A stretch of DNA of 24,915 nt, from positions 1-24,915 of the forward strand of contig CADATR010000008.1 of NCBI GenBank assembly GCA_902790885.1, read 5' to 3'. This DNA comes from an uncultured Eubacteriales bacterium. Its GTDB lineage: Bacteria; Bacillota_A; Clostridia; Peptostreptococcales; Anaerovoracaceae. The stretch's first letter is position 1; each line of letters opens with the position of its first letter. Below the pieces are notes generated by a model that did no database searches, was not told the DNA's origin, and saw only the letters and a program-made list of their open reading frames with translations. Of this stretch, positions 1 to 6,740 are shown piece by piece. Position numbers and translations under genes: made by a program.

Positions 1-40
1 TTCGTGACAGCAATCATTAATTCATGGAGGGCCTTTTACT

Positions 41-1297
41 ATGACCAGAAAACCAAAGAAACCAGTGCATCATGTCGAAATGACTGAAGGAAAACGTGAA
101 ATTATTCGCGGACTGCTTGAAGAGTACGATATAGAGAGCGCTCAAGATATACAGGATGCTCTCAAGGATCTGCTCGGTGGCACGATCAAGGAAATGATGG
201 AGGCCGAGATGGATGAACATCTCGGCTATGAAAAATCTGAGCGGGCAGATTTGGATGACCTTGAACGAAATTATCGAAACGGATACAAGAATAAACGAGT
301 CAATTCCAGTTATGGCAGCATGTCCATCGACGTTTCCCCGGACCGTAACTCCTCTTTTGAACCTACGGTTGTAAAAACGCGTCAGAAGGATATTTCGGAT
401 ATTGACCGGAAGATCATATCGATGTACGCAAAGGGAATGACCACAAAGCAGATATCTGAAACGATCGAGGACATATACGGCTTTGAGACCTCAGAAAGCT
501 TTATTTCAGACGTAACAGATAAGATCCTGCCGCAGATCGAAGACTGGCAGAACCGTCCGTTGGAAGCGGTATACCCGATCGTATTCATTGACGCAATTCA
601 TTTTTCCGTAAGGGAAGACGGTATTGTACAGAAACTTGCAGCGTATGTTGTCCTCGGTATCGACGCAGACGGAAGAAAAGATGTCCTGACGATAGATGTC
701 GGAGAAAACGAGAGCAGCAAATACTGGCTGTCCGTTCTGAATTCGTTGAAAAACAGAGGAGTTCGGGACATATTGGTCCTTTGTTCAGATGGGTTGACCG
801 GAATAAAGGATGCTATTTCGGCCGCGTTTCCGAAAACAGAGCATCAGCGCTGCATCGTACATATGGTCAGAAATACGCTGAAATATGTGGCAAATAAAGA
901 CATGAAGGCCTTTGCAAAGGATCTTAAGACTATATATACAGCTCCGGATGAAAAGTCCGCACTGGCACAACTTGATCACGTTACAGATAAATGGAGTCCG
1001 CAGTATCCATATGCTATGAAACGTTGGAGCGACAACTGGGACGCCATATCCCCGATCTTCAAGTTTTCCAGGGATGTCAGAACAGCCTTCTATACGACCA
1101 ATGCCATAGAATCGCTGAATTCAACGCTGCGGAGGCTGAACCGACAGAGGAGCGTATTCCCAGGATCTCAGGCATTACTGAAGTCGCTGTATCTCGCAAC
1201 ATTCGAAGCCACACGCAAGTGGACGATGCCGATTCGCAACTGGGGAAAAGTGCGAGGCGAATTGTCAGTTATGTACCCGGAGCGCTTGCCTGAATAG
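41..1297 (+). CDS. IS256-family (Mutator) transposase
   Basis: The 418-residue protein catalyses cut-and-paste or copy-out transposition through a DDE RNase H-like domain. The catalytic acids are visible: Asp184 in VFIDAIHF, Asp250 in VLCSDG and Glu357 in TTNAIESLN. The Mutator signature HQRCIVHMVRN follows the second Asp at about residues 268-278. Length matches the usual 390-420 residues and the frame is uninterrupted, so the enzyme looks intact. GGAGGG lies 8 nt before the ATG. It is the only transposase in the window and sits beside other signs of rearrangement (a purL relic and tandem repeats). The family assignment is very secure; activity is inferred. Confidence 0.95.
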   Translation: MTRKPKKPVHHVEMTEGKREIIRGLLEEYDIESAQDIQDALKDLLGGTIKEMMEAEMDEHLGYEKSERADLDDLERNYRNGYKNKRVNSSYGSMSIDVSPDRNSSFEPTVVKTRQKDISDIDRKIISMYAKGMTTKQISETIEDIYGFETSESFISDVTDKILPQIEDWQNRPLEAVYPIVFIDAIHFSVREDGIVQKLAAYVVLGIDADGRKDVLTIDVGENESSKYWLSVLNSLKNRGVRDILVLCSDGLTGIKDAISAAFPKTEHQRCIVHMVRNTLKYVANKDMKAFAKDLKTIYTAPDEKSALAQLDHVTDKWSPQYPYAMKRWSDNWDAISPIFKFSRDVRTAFYTTNAIESLNSTLRRLNRQRSVFPGSQALLKSLYLATFEATRKWTMPIRNWGKVRGELSVMYPERLPE

Positions 1298-1320
1298 CAG
1301 AGATCACAAGATCATATGTA

Positions 1321-1354
1321 CAAGACATGCCCTCCTTGACATGGGCATGTCTTG
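1321..1354. repeat. 12-bp perfect hairpin downstream of transposase
   Basis: CAAGACATGCCC (1321-1332) pairs perfectly with GGGCATGTCTTG (1343-1354) across a 10-nt loop. No U-run follows on either strand, so it is not a typical intrinsic terminator. It may be a subterminal element of the IS or a transcription barrier at its end. Confidence 0.5.
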
Positions 1355-1494
1355 ACATGGAAAGATCATTCTGTTAAACAATGTTCAAGAGCTGGTCAGA
1401 AAGAACTGACCAGCCCGCTATACACTTCTCACGGAAGACCTTTATTTACAGAAAAACTTCCATACTCCCGACTTTATTTCACACACTCGTATAA

Positions 1495-1613
1495 CCTGAT
1501 TTTGAAACCTTTTTCTTATATCAGGGGATCTTCCCCTTATCGCATCACCTGATTTTCGCAATCTTTTCTTATATCAGGGGGATTTTCCATTATCGCATCC
1601 CCTGATTTTCGGC
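1495..1613. repeat. 53-bp tandem repeat, about 2.2 copies
   Basis: The word CCTGATTTT recurs at 1495, 1548 and 1601, exactly 53 bp apart. Between the words the two full units are near-identical: a T-rich stretch, then CTTATATCAGG, then a TTATCGCATC motif. Each unit also holds an inverted pair CCTGAT/ATCAGG, so the units can fold. No open reading frame of interest crosses it. The rest of the gene-free stretch 1358-1737 contains only a weak inverted pair (GTGTAATG near 1625 and CATTACAC near 1684) and a bulged hairpin at about 1700-1725. Confidence 0.75.
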
Positions 1614-1737
1614 TATACCTTGCCGTGTAATGAAAATGTCATATATTATAACCATAAGGTCAAAAGTTATTGTGTACTTTCGACATTACACAGCTCATCC
1701 AGTCTAATGCCGAAAAAGGCAGACTGCATTGTAAATG

Positions 1738-1767
1738 AAAAAAGCACCGGCCGAAGCGGGTGCTTTT
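1738..1767 (-). terminator. Rho-independent terminator of the small orphan gene
   Basis: On the minus strand a 9-bp perfect stem (AAAAGCACC with GGTGCTTTT, 10-nt GC-rich loop) runs straight into six U residues. It begins at the stop codon of the small minus-strand gene at 1768-1977. Confidence 0.85.
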
Positions 1768-1977
1768 CTAGTCTTTATGTTGATTCTTGGCGTAACACAT
1801 CGGGTCGTTATGAGCTGCCTTTCTGATAAATCTAACTTCCTCAATAGATAAGCCCGATAAGTCTTTAAACGGGCTCTCCCAATTATCGTCCTCTCCTTCG
1901 ACACCGGCAAAATAATCGTGCCTTAATGGATCAAACCCAAGCTTTTCTATTATGCTTTCCATCGTTATTTCATCCAT
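1768..1977 (-). CDS. Small acidic hypothetical protein (69 aa)
   Basis: I do not recognise a family. The product is short, acidic and soluble: the N-terminal half is rich in Glu and Asp, and there is no signal peptide or membrane segment. Three things support a real gene: GGAGGAG stands 8-10 nt before the start, the frame is open, and a strong intrinsic terminator follows the stop directly. A GTG one codon upstream of the chosen ATG is an equally possible start. It stands alone between the IS-side repeats and the purL relic. No function is proposed. Confidence 0.6.
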   Translation of the reverse strand: MDEITMESIIEKLGFDPLRHDYFAGVEGEDDNWESPFKDLSGLSIEEVRFIRKAAHNDPMCYAKNQHKD

Positions 1978-2040
1978 CACAACATCTCCTCCATGACTCC
2001 AGAATCTCGAGATCTACTCATATACCTCTTCAAATTTTCT

Positions 2041-2193
2041 TCAGTATATGTTATACAATACACCATTTCCACCCCGTAATATAACCTGAGCTGCAATCTC
2101 TCCGTATGGCAGGAGGCCCAGTTTAATCAGGGCCTGGAATCCGTTGCAGATTCCTGCCACAAGGCCGCCTCTGTCGTTCAGGAGCCTGGTTAC
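2041..2193 (-). pseudogene. Relic of purL (FGAM synthase, glutaminase domain)
   Basis: Reading the minus strand from 2193, an open stretch contains [20 protein letters not shown] followed by YGEI. This is the nucleophile-elbow region of the glutamine amidotransferase domain of phosphoribosylformylglycinamidine synthase, with the catalytic Cys inside GICNGFQ. Similarity stops after GEI, about 18 codons before the stop at 2041. Upstream, a stop codon interrupts the frame within a few codons. Only about 33 codons of a gene of more than 1200 codons remain, so this is a dead fragment. It lies just beyond the terminator of the lar operon, which suggests that a deletion joined lar-side DNA to a former purL locus. 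Confidence 0.8.
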
Positions 2194-2253
2194 CAATGCT
2201 CTTTATTTTATTTTTCCCATCTTCCATTACATCTCCTTCAGATTCAAGTGCAC

Positions 2254-2280
2254 TAAAAGAGCCGCTCTATCGAACGGCCC
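2254..2280 (-). terminator. Terminator of the pduL-larBEC operon
   Basis: On the minus strand GGGCCGTTC, loop GATA, then GAGCGGCTC form a 9-bp stem with two G-U pairs, followed by UUUUA. It lies about 75 nt past the larC stop and leaves no room for a LarC2 domain. Confidence 0.8.
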
Positions 2281-2355
2281 CTGTGATAAAGAGGGAGATC
2301 TGAACATGGCAAATTTATCCAAATCATCGGAATTATCCAGATACGTATAATGTAT

Positions 2356-3198
2356 TTATATAGCCGCTGATCCATACAGCGCGCGGACACAGTTGCAGGC
2401 ATCAAAATCCTTATTACCCATGCCGTATCCTATTTTTCTTACCGTCATTGCCGGCTGCTCTCTGAAATCGCTGACAAAATATTTGAGCAGCGCCGCTCCT
2501 GTAGGCGTACAGAACTCTGCATCAATGTCCCCGGCGTATGTTGGTATACCTATCAGTATGTTTGCTGTCGCCGGAGCAGGTACAGGCAATATTCCGTGAG
2601 CGCATTTTATCTGCCCCTTTCCTGTCCTCACCGGCGATGCATACACTTTGTCCACTTTCAGCGTGTCTATCAGCAAGCATACGGCAGTTATGTTAAAGAT
2701 GGCATCCATCATACCGACTTCGTGGAAATGTATCTCGCTGACAGGGACTCTGTGAACGGCACTCTCTGCATCAGCAAGGATCTTATATACATCAATGGCC
2801 ATGTCCTTAACATTATCACTGATGCCAGAGAACCCTTCAATGATATTGGTCACATCTGTCATGCTGTGATGCCCATGGTGCCCGTGAGCATGCTCGTGTT
2901 CGTGATGGTGAACATGTTCATGGCTGTGTTCATGTGAATGTTCATGGCCATCGCCGGAGCACTCCTCCTCACTGCTGACGAGCACGTCAAAACGCGTCCC
3001 CAGTATACCGCACTTTTCATCGGGTTTTACTAATACACTTACCTCGCCTGGAACCAATGCGTCCATTTGCTTTATGAATGATTTCCTCTCAACTTCATCA
3101 AGCAGCTCGTACAGTGCAGGGACCAGCATTTCGCTCCTTGATCCCATGCTACAGTCCAGGTACAGTATATTGTTTTTTTGATTCGCATAGTTATTCAT
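2356..3198 (-). CDS. larC: Nickel insertion protein LarC, LarC1 part only
   Basis: LarC inserts nickel into the thiolated pyridinium nucleotide, the last step of nickel-pincer nucleotide (NPN) synthesis. Visible hallmarks are an N-terminal ILYLDCSMGS, a His-rich nickel-binding tract (residues about 85-111), HFHEVG (157-162), KCAHGILPVPAPATA (about 198-212) and TPTGAALL (231-238). The 280-residue protein ends just after the LarC1 core (GYGMG...VRALYG). In known systems a C-terminal LarC2 half, which carries the CTP-binding site, follows by fusion or programmed frameshift. None is found here in any frame before the terminator at 2254-2280. The protein is therefore truncated, needs a partner encoded elsewhere, or works differently. 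The start has AGGAG 9 nt upstream. Confidence 0.9.
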   Translation of the reverse strand: MNNYANQKNNILYLDCSMGSRSEMLVPALYELLDEVERKSFIKQMDALVPGEVSVLVKPDEKCGILGTRFDVLVSSEEECSGDGHEHSHEHSHEHVHHHEHEHAHGHHGHHSMTDVTNIIEGFSGISDNVKDMAIDVYKILADAESAVHRVPVSEIHFHEVGMMDAIFNITAVCLLIDTLKVDKVYASPVRTGKGQIKCAHGILPVPAPATANILIGIPTYAGDIDAEFCTPTGAALLKYFVSDFREQPAMTVRKIGYGMGNKDFDACNCVRALYGSAAI

Positions 3199-3268
3199 TG
3201 CTTGTACTCCTGTTCAGACAGCCACGACATCATGTCAACTGCAGTTCACCACTGATCATCATGACATG

Positions 3269-4114
3269 CTAAAGCTTCTTGTTGATAGCCTTGTTCATGC
3301 TGCCGCTCCTGAATCCGCTCAGATTCAGGGTCACGTAGTCGAAGCCCAGGCCGGTGAGCTCTTTCACCAGCTTTTCTCTGACCTCTCGTGATGCAGCTTT
3401 TTCAATGTCCTCAGCCAGCACCTCGATCCTGGCGATCTTACCGTGCATCCTGACCCTGAACTGTCTGAATCCAAGATCGCTCATGACTTCTTCTGCGCGG
3501 TCTATCGTGACCAGCTTTTCCTTCGTTATTTCAGTGCCGTAAGGTATCCTCGAAGCCAGACATGCAAACGAAGGCTTGTCCCATGTAGGGATGTTCATCT
3601 CCTTTGACTTGTCCCTTATATCCTGCTTGGTGAATCCGGCTTCTCTCAGAGGGCTTTTTACACCGAGCTCCTGAAGAGCTCTCATCCCCGGCCTGTAGTC
3701 ACCGAGGTCGTCTAAATTGGATCCTTCAACCAGGTACCTGAGGCCATTCTCATCAGCCACCCTTCTGACCTCACTCATGATGCTGTGTTTGCAGTAGTAG
3801 CACCTGTCTGGTGAATTTTTTCTGTATTCCTCGGACTGCATGGGGTCCACCGGTGCCTCTATCAGCCGGATCCCCCTCTCTTTACAGTATTCCTCTGCTT
3901 TTTCTATCTCTCTTGAAGGGACTGACGCATCGGTGCAGATCACTCCGATGCACCTGTCCCCGAGCACCTCGTCCGCAACTGTAAGAAGGAATGTCGAATC
4001 CACTCCTCCCGAGTAGCACACAGCTGCGCTGCCTAGTTCACTGAGTATCCTGCAGAGTTTTTCATATTTTATGTTCAACTCCATTGATGAATTGTCCGCC
4101 GTGTTATTTCCCAT
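3269..4114 (-). CDS. larE: ATP-dependent sulfur transferase LarE
   Basis: LarE adenylates the carboxylates of the LarB product and replaces them with thiocarboxylates during NPN synthesis. The PP-loop SGGVDS (residues 35-40) marks the ATP pyrophosphatase domain. Three family cysteines are present: Cys105 and Cys108 in CYYC, and Cys185 in FACLASRIPYG. The last matches the sacrificial Cys176 of Lactiplantibacillus plantarum LarE. Homologues with all three are known to bind a [4Fe-4S] cluster that passes sulfur catalytically, so this copy is probably of that type (inference). Length of 281 is normal. It lies 89 bp after larB and 70 bp before larC. No clear Shine-Dalgarno precedes the first ATG; a second ATG at codon 11 is possible. 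Confidence 0.93.
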   Translation of the reverse strand: MGNNTADNSSMELNIKYEKLCRILSELGSAAVCYSGGVDSTFLLTVADEVLGDRCIGVICTDASVPSREIEKAEEYCKERGIRLIEAPVDPMQSEEYRKNSPDRCYYCKHSIMSEVRRVADENGLRYLVEGSNLDDLGDYRPGMRALQELGVKSPLREAGFTKQDIRDKSKEMNIPTWDKPSFACLASRIPYGTEITKEKLVTIDRAEEVMSDLGFRQFRVRMHGKIARIEVLAEDIEKAASREVREKLVKELTGLGFDYVTLNLSGFRSGSMNKAINKKL

Positions 4115-4203
4115 AAGCTAACGTTACCCTTTTCGTGTTATTGGCTGAAATATCAGCCTGCAGAATCACCATCCACGCCTCGTATCCCCCCGCGCACAGA
4201 TGA

Positions 4204-4950
4204 CTATTTTCCTACGTGATTGATCATGCTGGCCATATAGCCTGCACCGAATCCGTTGTCTATATTGACCACGGAAACTCCGCTGGCACAGGAATTCAGC
4301 ATCGACAGGAGTGCTGAAAGGCCTCCGAATGATGCGCCATATCCCTCGCTTGTCGGCACTGCAATGACAGGGCTGTCCGCAAGGCCTCCCACTACGCTTG
4401 CAAGAGCGCCTTCCATTCCTGCCACAGCTATCACGACCGACGCACCCATTATCAGCTCCTTATTGGCAAGTAGCCTGTGTATTCCTGCTACTCCAACATC
4501 ATATAGTTTTACGACCTCATTGCCAAGGAATTCAGCTGTAAAAGCAGCCTCCTCGGCTACAGGGATATCGCTTGTCCCTCCGGTCGCGATCACGATCTTA
4601 CCTATGCCATCGGCAGGCGGCCGGTCGCCGTAAATCCCGATCCTTGCACATTCATCGTAGAAAATATCGTGTTTTTCAGCGACCTCAGATGCTTTGGATG
4701 GATCGAGCCTAGTTATCAGTATTCGTTCCTGTCCGTGCACCCGCATCGAAGTCATGATCCCGATTATCTGCTCCGCGGTCTTGCCTTCTCCGTAAATCAC
4801 TTCCGGTGCGCCCTGGCGGATGCTGCGGTGAAGATCGACCTTTGCATAGCCTATATCATCGAAAGGCTCTGTCTTCAATTTAAGGACCGCATCATCTATC
4901 GAAATATCTCCTGCGGCCAGGCTTTCAAGCGTTTTTCTGGTATTGTTCAC
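4204..4950 (-). CDS. larB: Pyridinium-3,5-biscarboxylate mononucleotide synthase LarB
   Basis: LarB carboxylates the pyridine ring of nicotinic acid adenine dinucleotide and releases AMP, the first committed step of NPN synthesis. The C-terminal two thirds form a PurE-like (AIR carboxylase) fold, with family blocks VIATGGTSDIPVAEEAA, YDVGVAGIHRLL, VIAVAGMEGALASVVGGL and VPTSEGYGASFGG. Length of 248 residues is normal. The start is GTG, with AAGGTGA 4-6 nt upstream. It is second in the operon, after pduL. The cofactor recipient, a LarA-type enzyme, is not next to it but in the neighbouring operon at 12804-14225. Confidence 0.95.
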   Translation of the reverse strand: MNNTRKTLESLAAGDISIDDAVLKLKTEPFDDIGYAKVDLHRSIRQGAPEVIYGEGKTAEQIIGIMTSMRVHGQERILITRLDPSKASEVAEKHDIFYDECARIGIYGDRPPADGIGKIVIATGGTSDIPVAEEAAFTAEFLGNEVVKLYDVGVAGIHRLLANKELIMGASVVIAVAGMEGALASVVGGLADSPVIAVPTSEGYGASFGGLSALLSMLNSCASGVSVVNIDNGFGAGYMASMINHVGK

Positions 4951-5048
4951 TTAAGTCACCTTGCTGAAATTCAAACCACAAATAAGTTAGCGACTGCGAC
5001 ATGGAGAAAGGTCATGGTGTCTGCAGCCGCCGAGAAGGTAAAAGGCAC

Positions 5049-5648
5049 TTATTTTTCTATGTCTACGATGTATCCGTTCATTGCGGAAGGCATTCCTGCT
5101 GCATTGGCCTCGTCAGTATCGATATGGGCAAACGCCAGATCCCCTGACTTCATCATTCTGACCTCAATATCACCGAAAACCAGGCTCCTATCAGGTGTAT
5201 TCACCCTGATCCACACGGAAGCCCCGTGTTTGAGGCCCCATTCATCTGCTTTGTCCTTGCCCAGGTGCAGATGCCTCTTGGCTATGATCGCCCCTTCCTC
5301 GAGCTCGAGTTCTCCTGCTGGTCCTATGAGCTTAACAGGAGCCGAATCTTTAACATCTCCCGATAATCTGACCGGAGCATCTATGCCAAGGGTACGCGCA
5401 TCGGTCTTGGAAAGCTCGATCTGTGTGGCCTTTCTGCACGGTCCGAGGATGCGCACTTTGTCGAAACGCCCCCTTGGGCCGACCACCGCGATCTGTTCTT
5501 CGCTTGCGAATGCGGTCCCGCCTGTCCCGTACAATTCCTTTCTGGGTGTGAGTTCATAACCCTTCCCGAATAAGACGTCCTGATCTTTCCTCGTCAGGTG
5601 AACATGTCTTGCAGAAATATCTACATAAACTTCTTTCTTATCTTTCAT
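5049..5648 (-). CDS. pduL: Phosphate acyltransferase, PduL family
   Basis: This enzyme exchanges CoA for phosphate on a short acyl-CoA, giving an acyl phosphate. The two PduL halves show their zinc-binding histidines in SARHVHL (residues about 13-19) and AKRHLHL (about 143-149). The 199-residue length lacks the N-terminal encapsulation extension of microcompartment PduL, and no shell proteins are nearby, so it should be cytosolic. It is the only phosphotransacylase in the window. It is the natural partner of butyrate kinase at 8765-9865, which has no phosphate butyryltransferase beside it. It leads the larBEC operon, tying the acyl-phosphate step to NPN synthesis. GGAGAGG precedes the ATG. 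Confidence 0.92.
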   Translation of the reverse strand: MKDKKEVYVDISARHVHLTRKDQDVLFGKGYELTPRKELYGTGGTAFASEEQIAVVGPRGRFDKVRILGPCRKATQIELSKTDARTLGIDAPVRLSGDVKDSAPVKLIGPAGELELEEGAIIAKRHLHLGKDKADEWGLKHGASVWIRVNTPDRSLVFGDIEVRMMKSGDLAFAHIDTDEANAAGMPSAMNGYIVDIEK

Positions 5649-5828
5649 TTTGACCTCTCCATATTATATTTATGCACATTGCCATATCGATCATCTTTTG
5701 CACTATCAGACTAACATTCACAGGGAGAAAGATGAAATGTTCATTTTGCATTAAGCGCGCCGGCCCCCTTATGCTTATTTCTCATTGGAAGGATCTCTGA
5801 GAGAAATATCGTTTCCAAAAGTCAAAAC
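5649..5828 (-). promoter_or_regulatory. Leader region of the pduL-larBEC operon
   Basis: About 180 nt separate pduL from the terminator of the upstream operon, so a separate promoter is expected here. A TATAAT is present at 5663-5668 (minus), but it lies so close to the ribosome site that the mRNA leader would be almost absent, and no good -35 is seen. An inverted pair AACATT/AATGTT occurs around 5713-5741. CGATAT motifs at 5684-5690 and 5803-5811 resemble those upstream of the long operon. No riboswitch fold was recognised. Confidence 0.35.
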
Positions 5829-5857
5829 GATCCCGCGCCAAAGTCTGGCACGGGATC
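5822..5857 (-). terminator. Terminator of the 12-gene operon
   Basis: On the minus strand a 12-pair stem with one mismatch (GATCCCGTGCCA pairing with TGGCGCGGGATC, short loop) is followed by GTTTTG. It lies about 85 nt past the last gene of the long operon and separates it from pduL. Confidence 0.8.
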
Positions 5858-5941
5858 TTCAGCAAGATATTATTCTTTAACCGCCTGCAAGAAGAGGCCG
5901 GACATTTGCCCCCGTCAGATGTCACTGGCATATCCGTTTTA

Positions 5942-6292
5942 TCAGATGTTCTCCTGATGGCAGGAAGTTCTTCTATCGCTGCTGTCCTTTGTCAGAATGC
6001 CTGCGATCACTCCCTTTGGATCCGTGATCAGGAGTCTCACAACCCAGATCACGAGCCCGAGGGCCACTACAGAGAGGCCCAGAAAAGCGTCGTTCAGCAT
6101 ATCGGCAGGCGCAGGAGTAAAATACGCAGCCTTGAGCTCCGTGTATTCAACAATGGCATCCACAAGCCACATGAGAGAAGCACCCCAGTACATCCAGCAG
6201 AGAATGCCGGTCTTCAGCTTGTCTTCAGGCATGCCCTTATACCACACAGCGGTGCTTATAACCGCGGCGAACACAGTGATCAATAATGTCAT
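5942..6292 (-). CDS. Small three-pass membrane protein, function unknown
   Basis: The 116-residue protein has hydrophobic segments at about residues 1-18, 29-48 and 66-88, followed by a charged cytoplasmic tail ending in KDSSDRRTSCHQENI. I do not recognise a characterised family. Its ATG overlaps the stop of the preceding small membrane gene (ATGA), with GAGGAGGG upstream, so the two are translationally coupled and probably form one complex. It is the last gene of the long operon, before the terminator. A role in transport or membrane redox coupling is possible but not shown by the sequence. Confidence 0.8.
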   Translation of the reverse strand: MTLLITVFAAVISTAVWYKGMPEDKLKTGILCWMYWGASLMWLVDAIVEYTELKAAYFTPAPADMLNDAFLGLSVVALGLVIWVVRLLITDPKGVIAGILTKDSSDRRTSCHQENI

Positions 6293-6708
6293 CAGTTTTC
6301 CCTCCTCTCGACCATTCTCCTGACGTCTCTGTCAGAGACCTTGCACATCACCGCCCATACGGCAGTGACAAGCACAGCCATTCCGACGCCAGTTGTCGCC
6401 ATCTCGTGGAGCATCACGCTGGTAGTGCCCGGAGTGGCGGCCGCTGTCAGGAACGGGAACCACGGAACCACCTCTCCATGCCAGATGTGTTCGAAAGCCA
6501 GAAGTACGGCGCCTCCGATCAGCAGGCGGGTCAGCCAGCGGAGCTTTCTGGAAAAAGGAATGGTGTTTTCCGCGTGGACGTGCGTCCTTGCGGTCTCGCC
6601 GGCCCCGGCGTCGATTTTGAGCTCACGCTCCTTTTCCTTTTTGTTCTGCACTCTCTCAATAACCTTTACCGCTACAGCCTCCGCCGTAGGTACCAGAAAA
6701 CATGCCAT
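6292..6708 (-). CDS. Small two-pass membrane protein, function unknown
   Basis: The protein has 138 residues. The N-terminal stretch MACFLVPTAEAVAVKVIERV is followed by a charged Lys/Glu-rich segment (about 22-60), then two membrane spans at about 62-82 and 104-124. Conserved-looking His and Trp residues occur in FEHIWHGEVVPW between or near the spans, which might bind metal or haem (inference only). AAGGAGG stands 8 nt before the ATG. It overlaps the next gene by the ATGA junction. I recall similar paired small membrane proteins in anaerobes, but no function that I can assign. Confidence 0.8.
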   Translation of the reverse strand: MACFLVPTAEAVAVKVIERVQNKKEKERELKIDAGAGETARTHVHAENTIPFSRKLRWLTRLLIGGAVLLAFEHIWHGEVVPWFPFLTAAATPGTTSVMLHEMATTGVGMAVLVTAVWAVMCKVSDRDVRRMVERREN

Positions 6709-6740
6709 AATTGTTCCTCCTTAATGCATATCGTGTTTAT

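Larger units (their letters stand above)
1..1357. mobile_element. IS256-family insertion sequence, ends not resolved
   Basis: The segment is carried by an intact Mutator/IS256-type transposase gene. Terminal inverted repeats could not be fixed. A short imperfect inverted pair flanks the gene: positions 22-32 against 1329-1339, ten of eleven matching, around the core GCCCTCC. It is too short to call the IS ends with confidence. The left end may lie outside the window, and no target-site duplication was identified. Confidence 0.4.

Noticed and set aside
1495..1613. CRISPR array
   Set aside because: There are only two to three copies with near-identical spacers, and no cas genes. It is a simple tandem repeat.
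2111..2230. 39-codon minus-strand frame with AAGGAG upstream, overlapping the purL relic in another frame
   Set aside because: It has no family features, and the PurL similarity in the other frame explains the DNA. The ribosome-site match is probably chance.
2254..2355. LarC2 reached by frameshift or read-through past the larC stop
   Set aside because: All three minus-strand frames were read. None resembles LarC2, and a terminator closes the interval.
4669..5559. 296-codon plus-strand open frame across larB and pduL
   Set aside because: The translation is Ser/Arg-rich and featureless, and the opposite strand encodes two well-recognised proteins. It is a shadow.
5663..5668. TATAAT as the pduL promoter
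   Set aside because: It lies directly against the ribosome site with no acceptable -35, so transcription would start inside the Shine-Dalgarno sequence. Kept only as a weak note in the leader entry.
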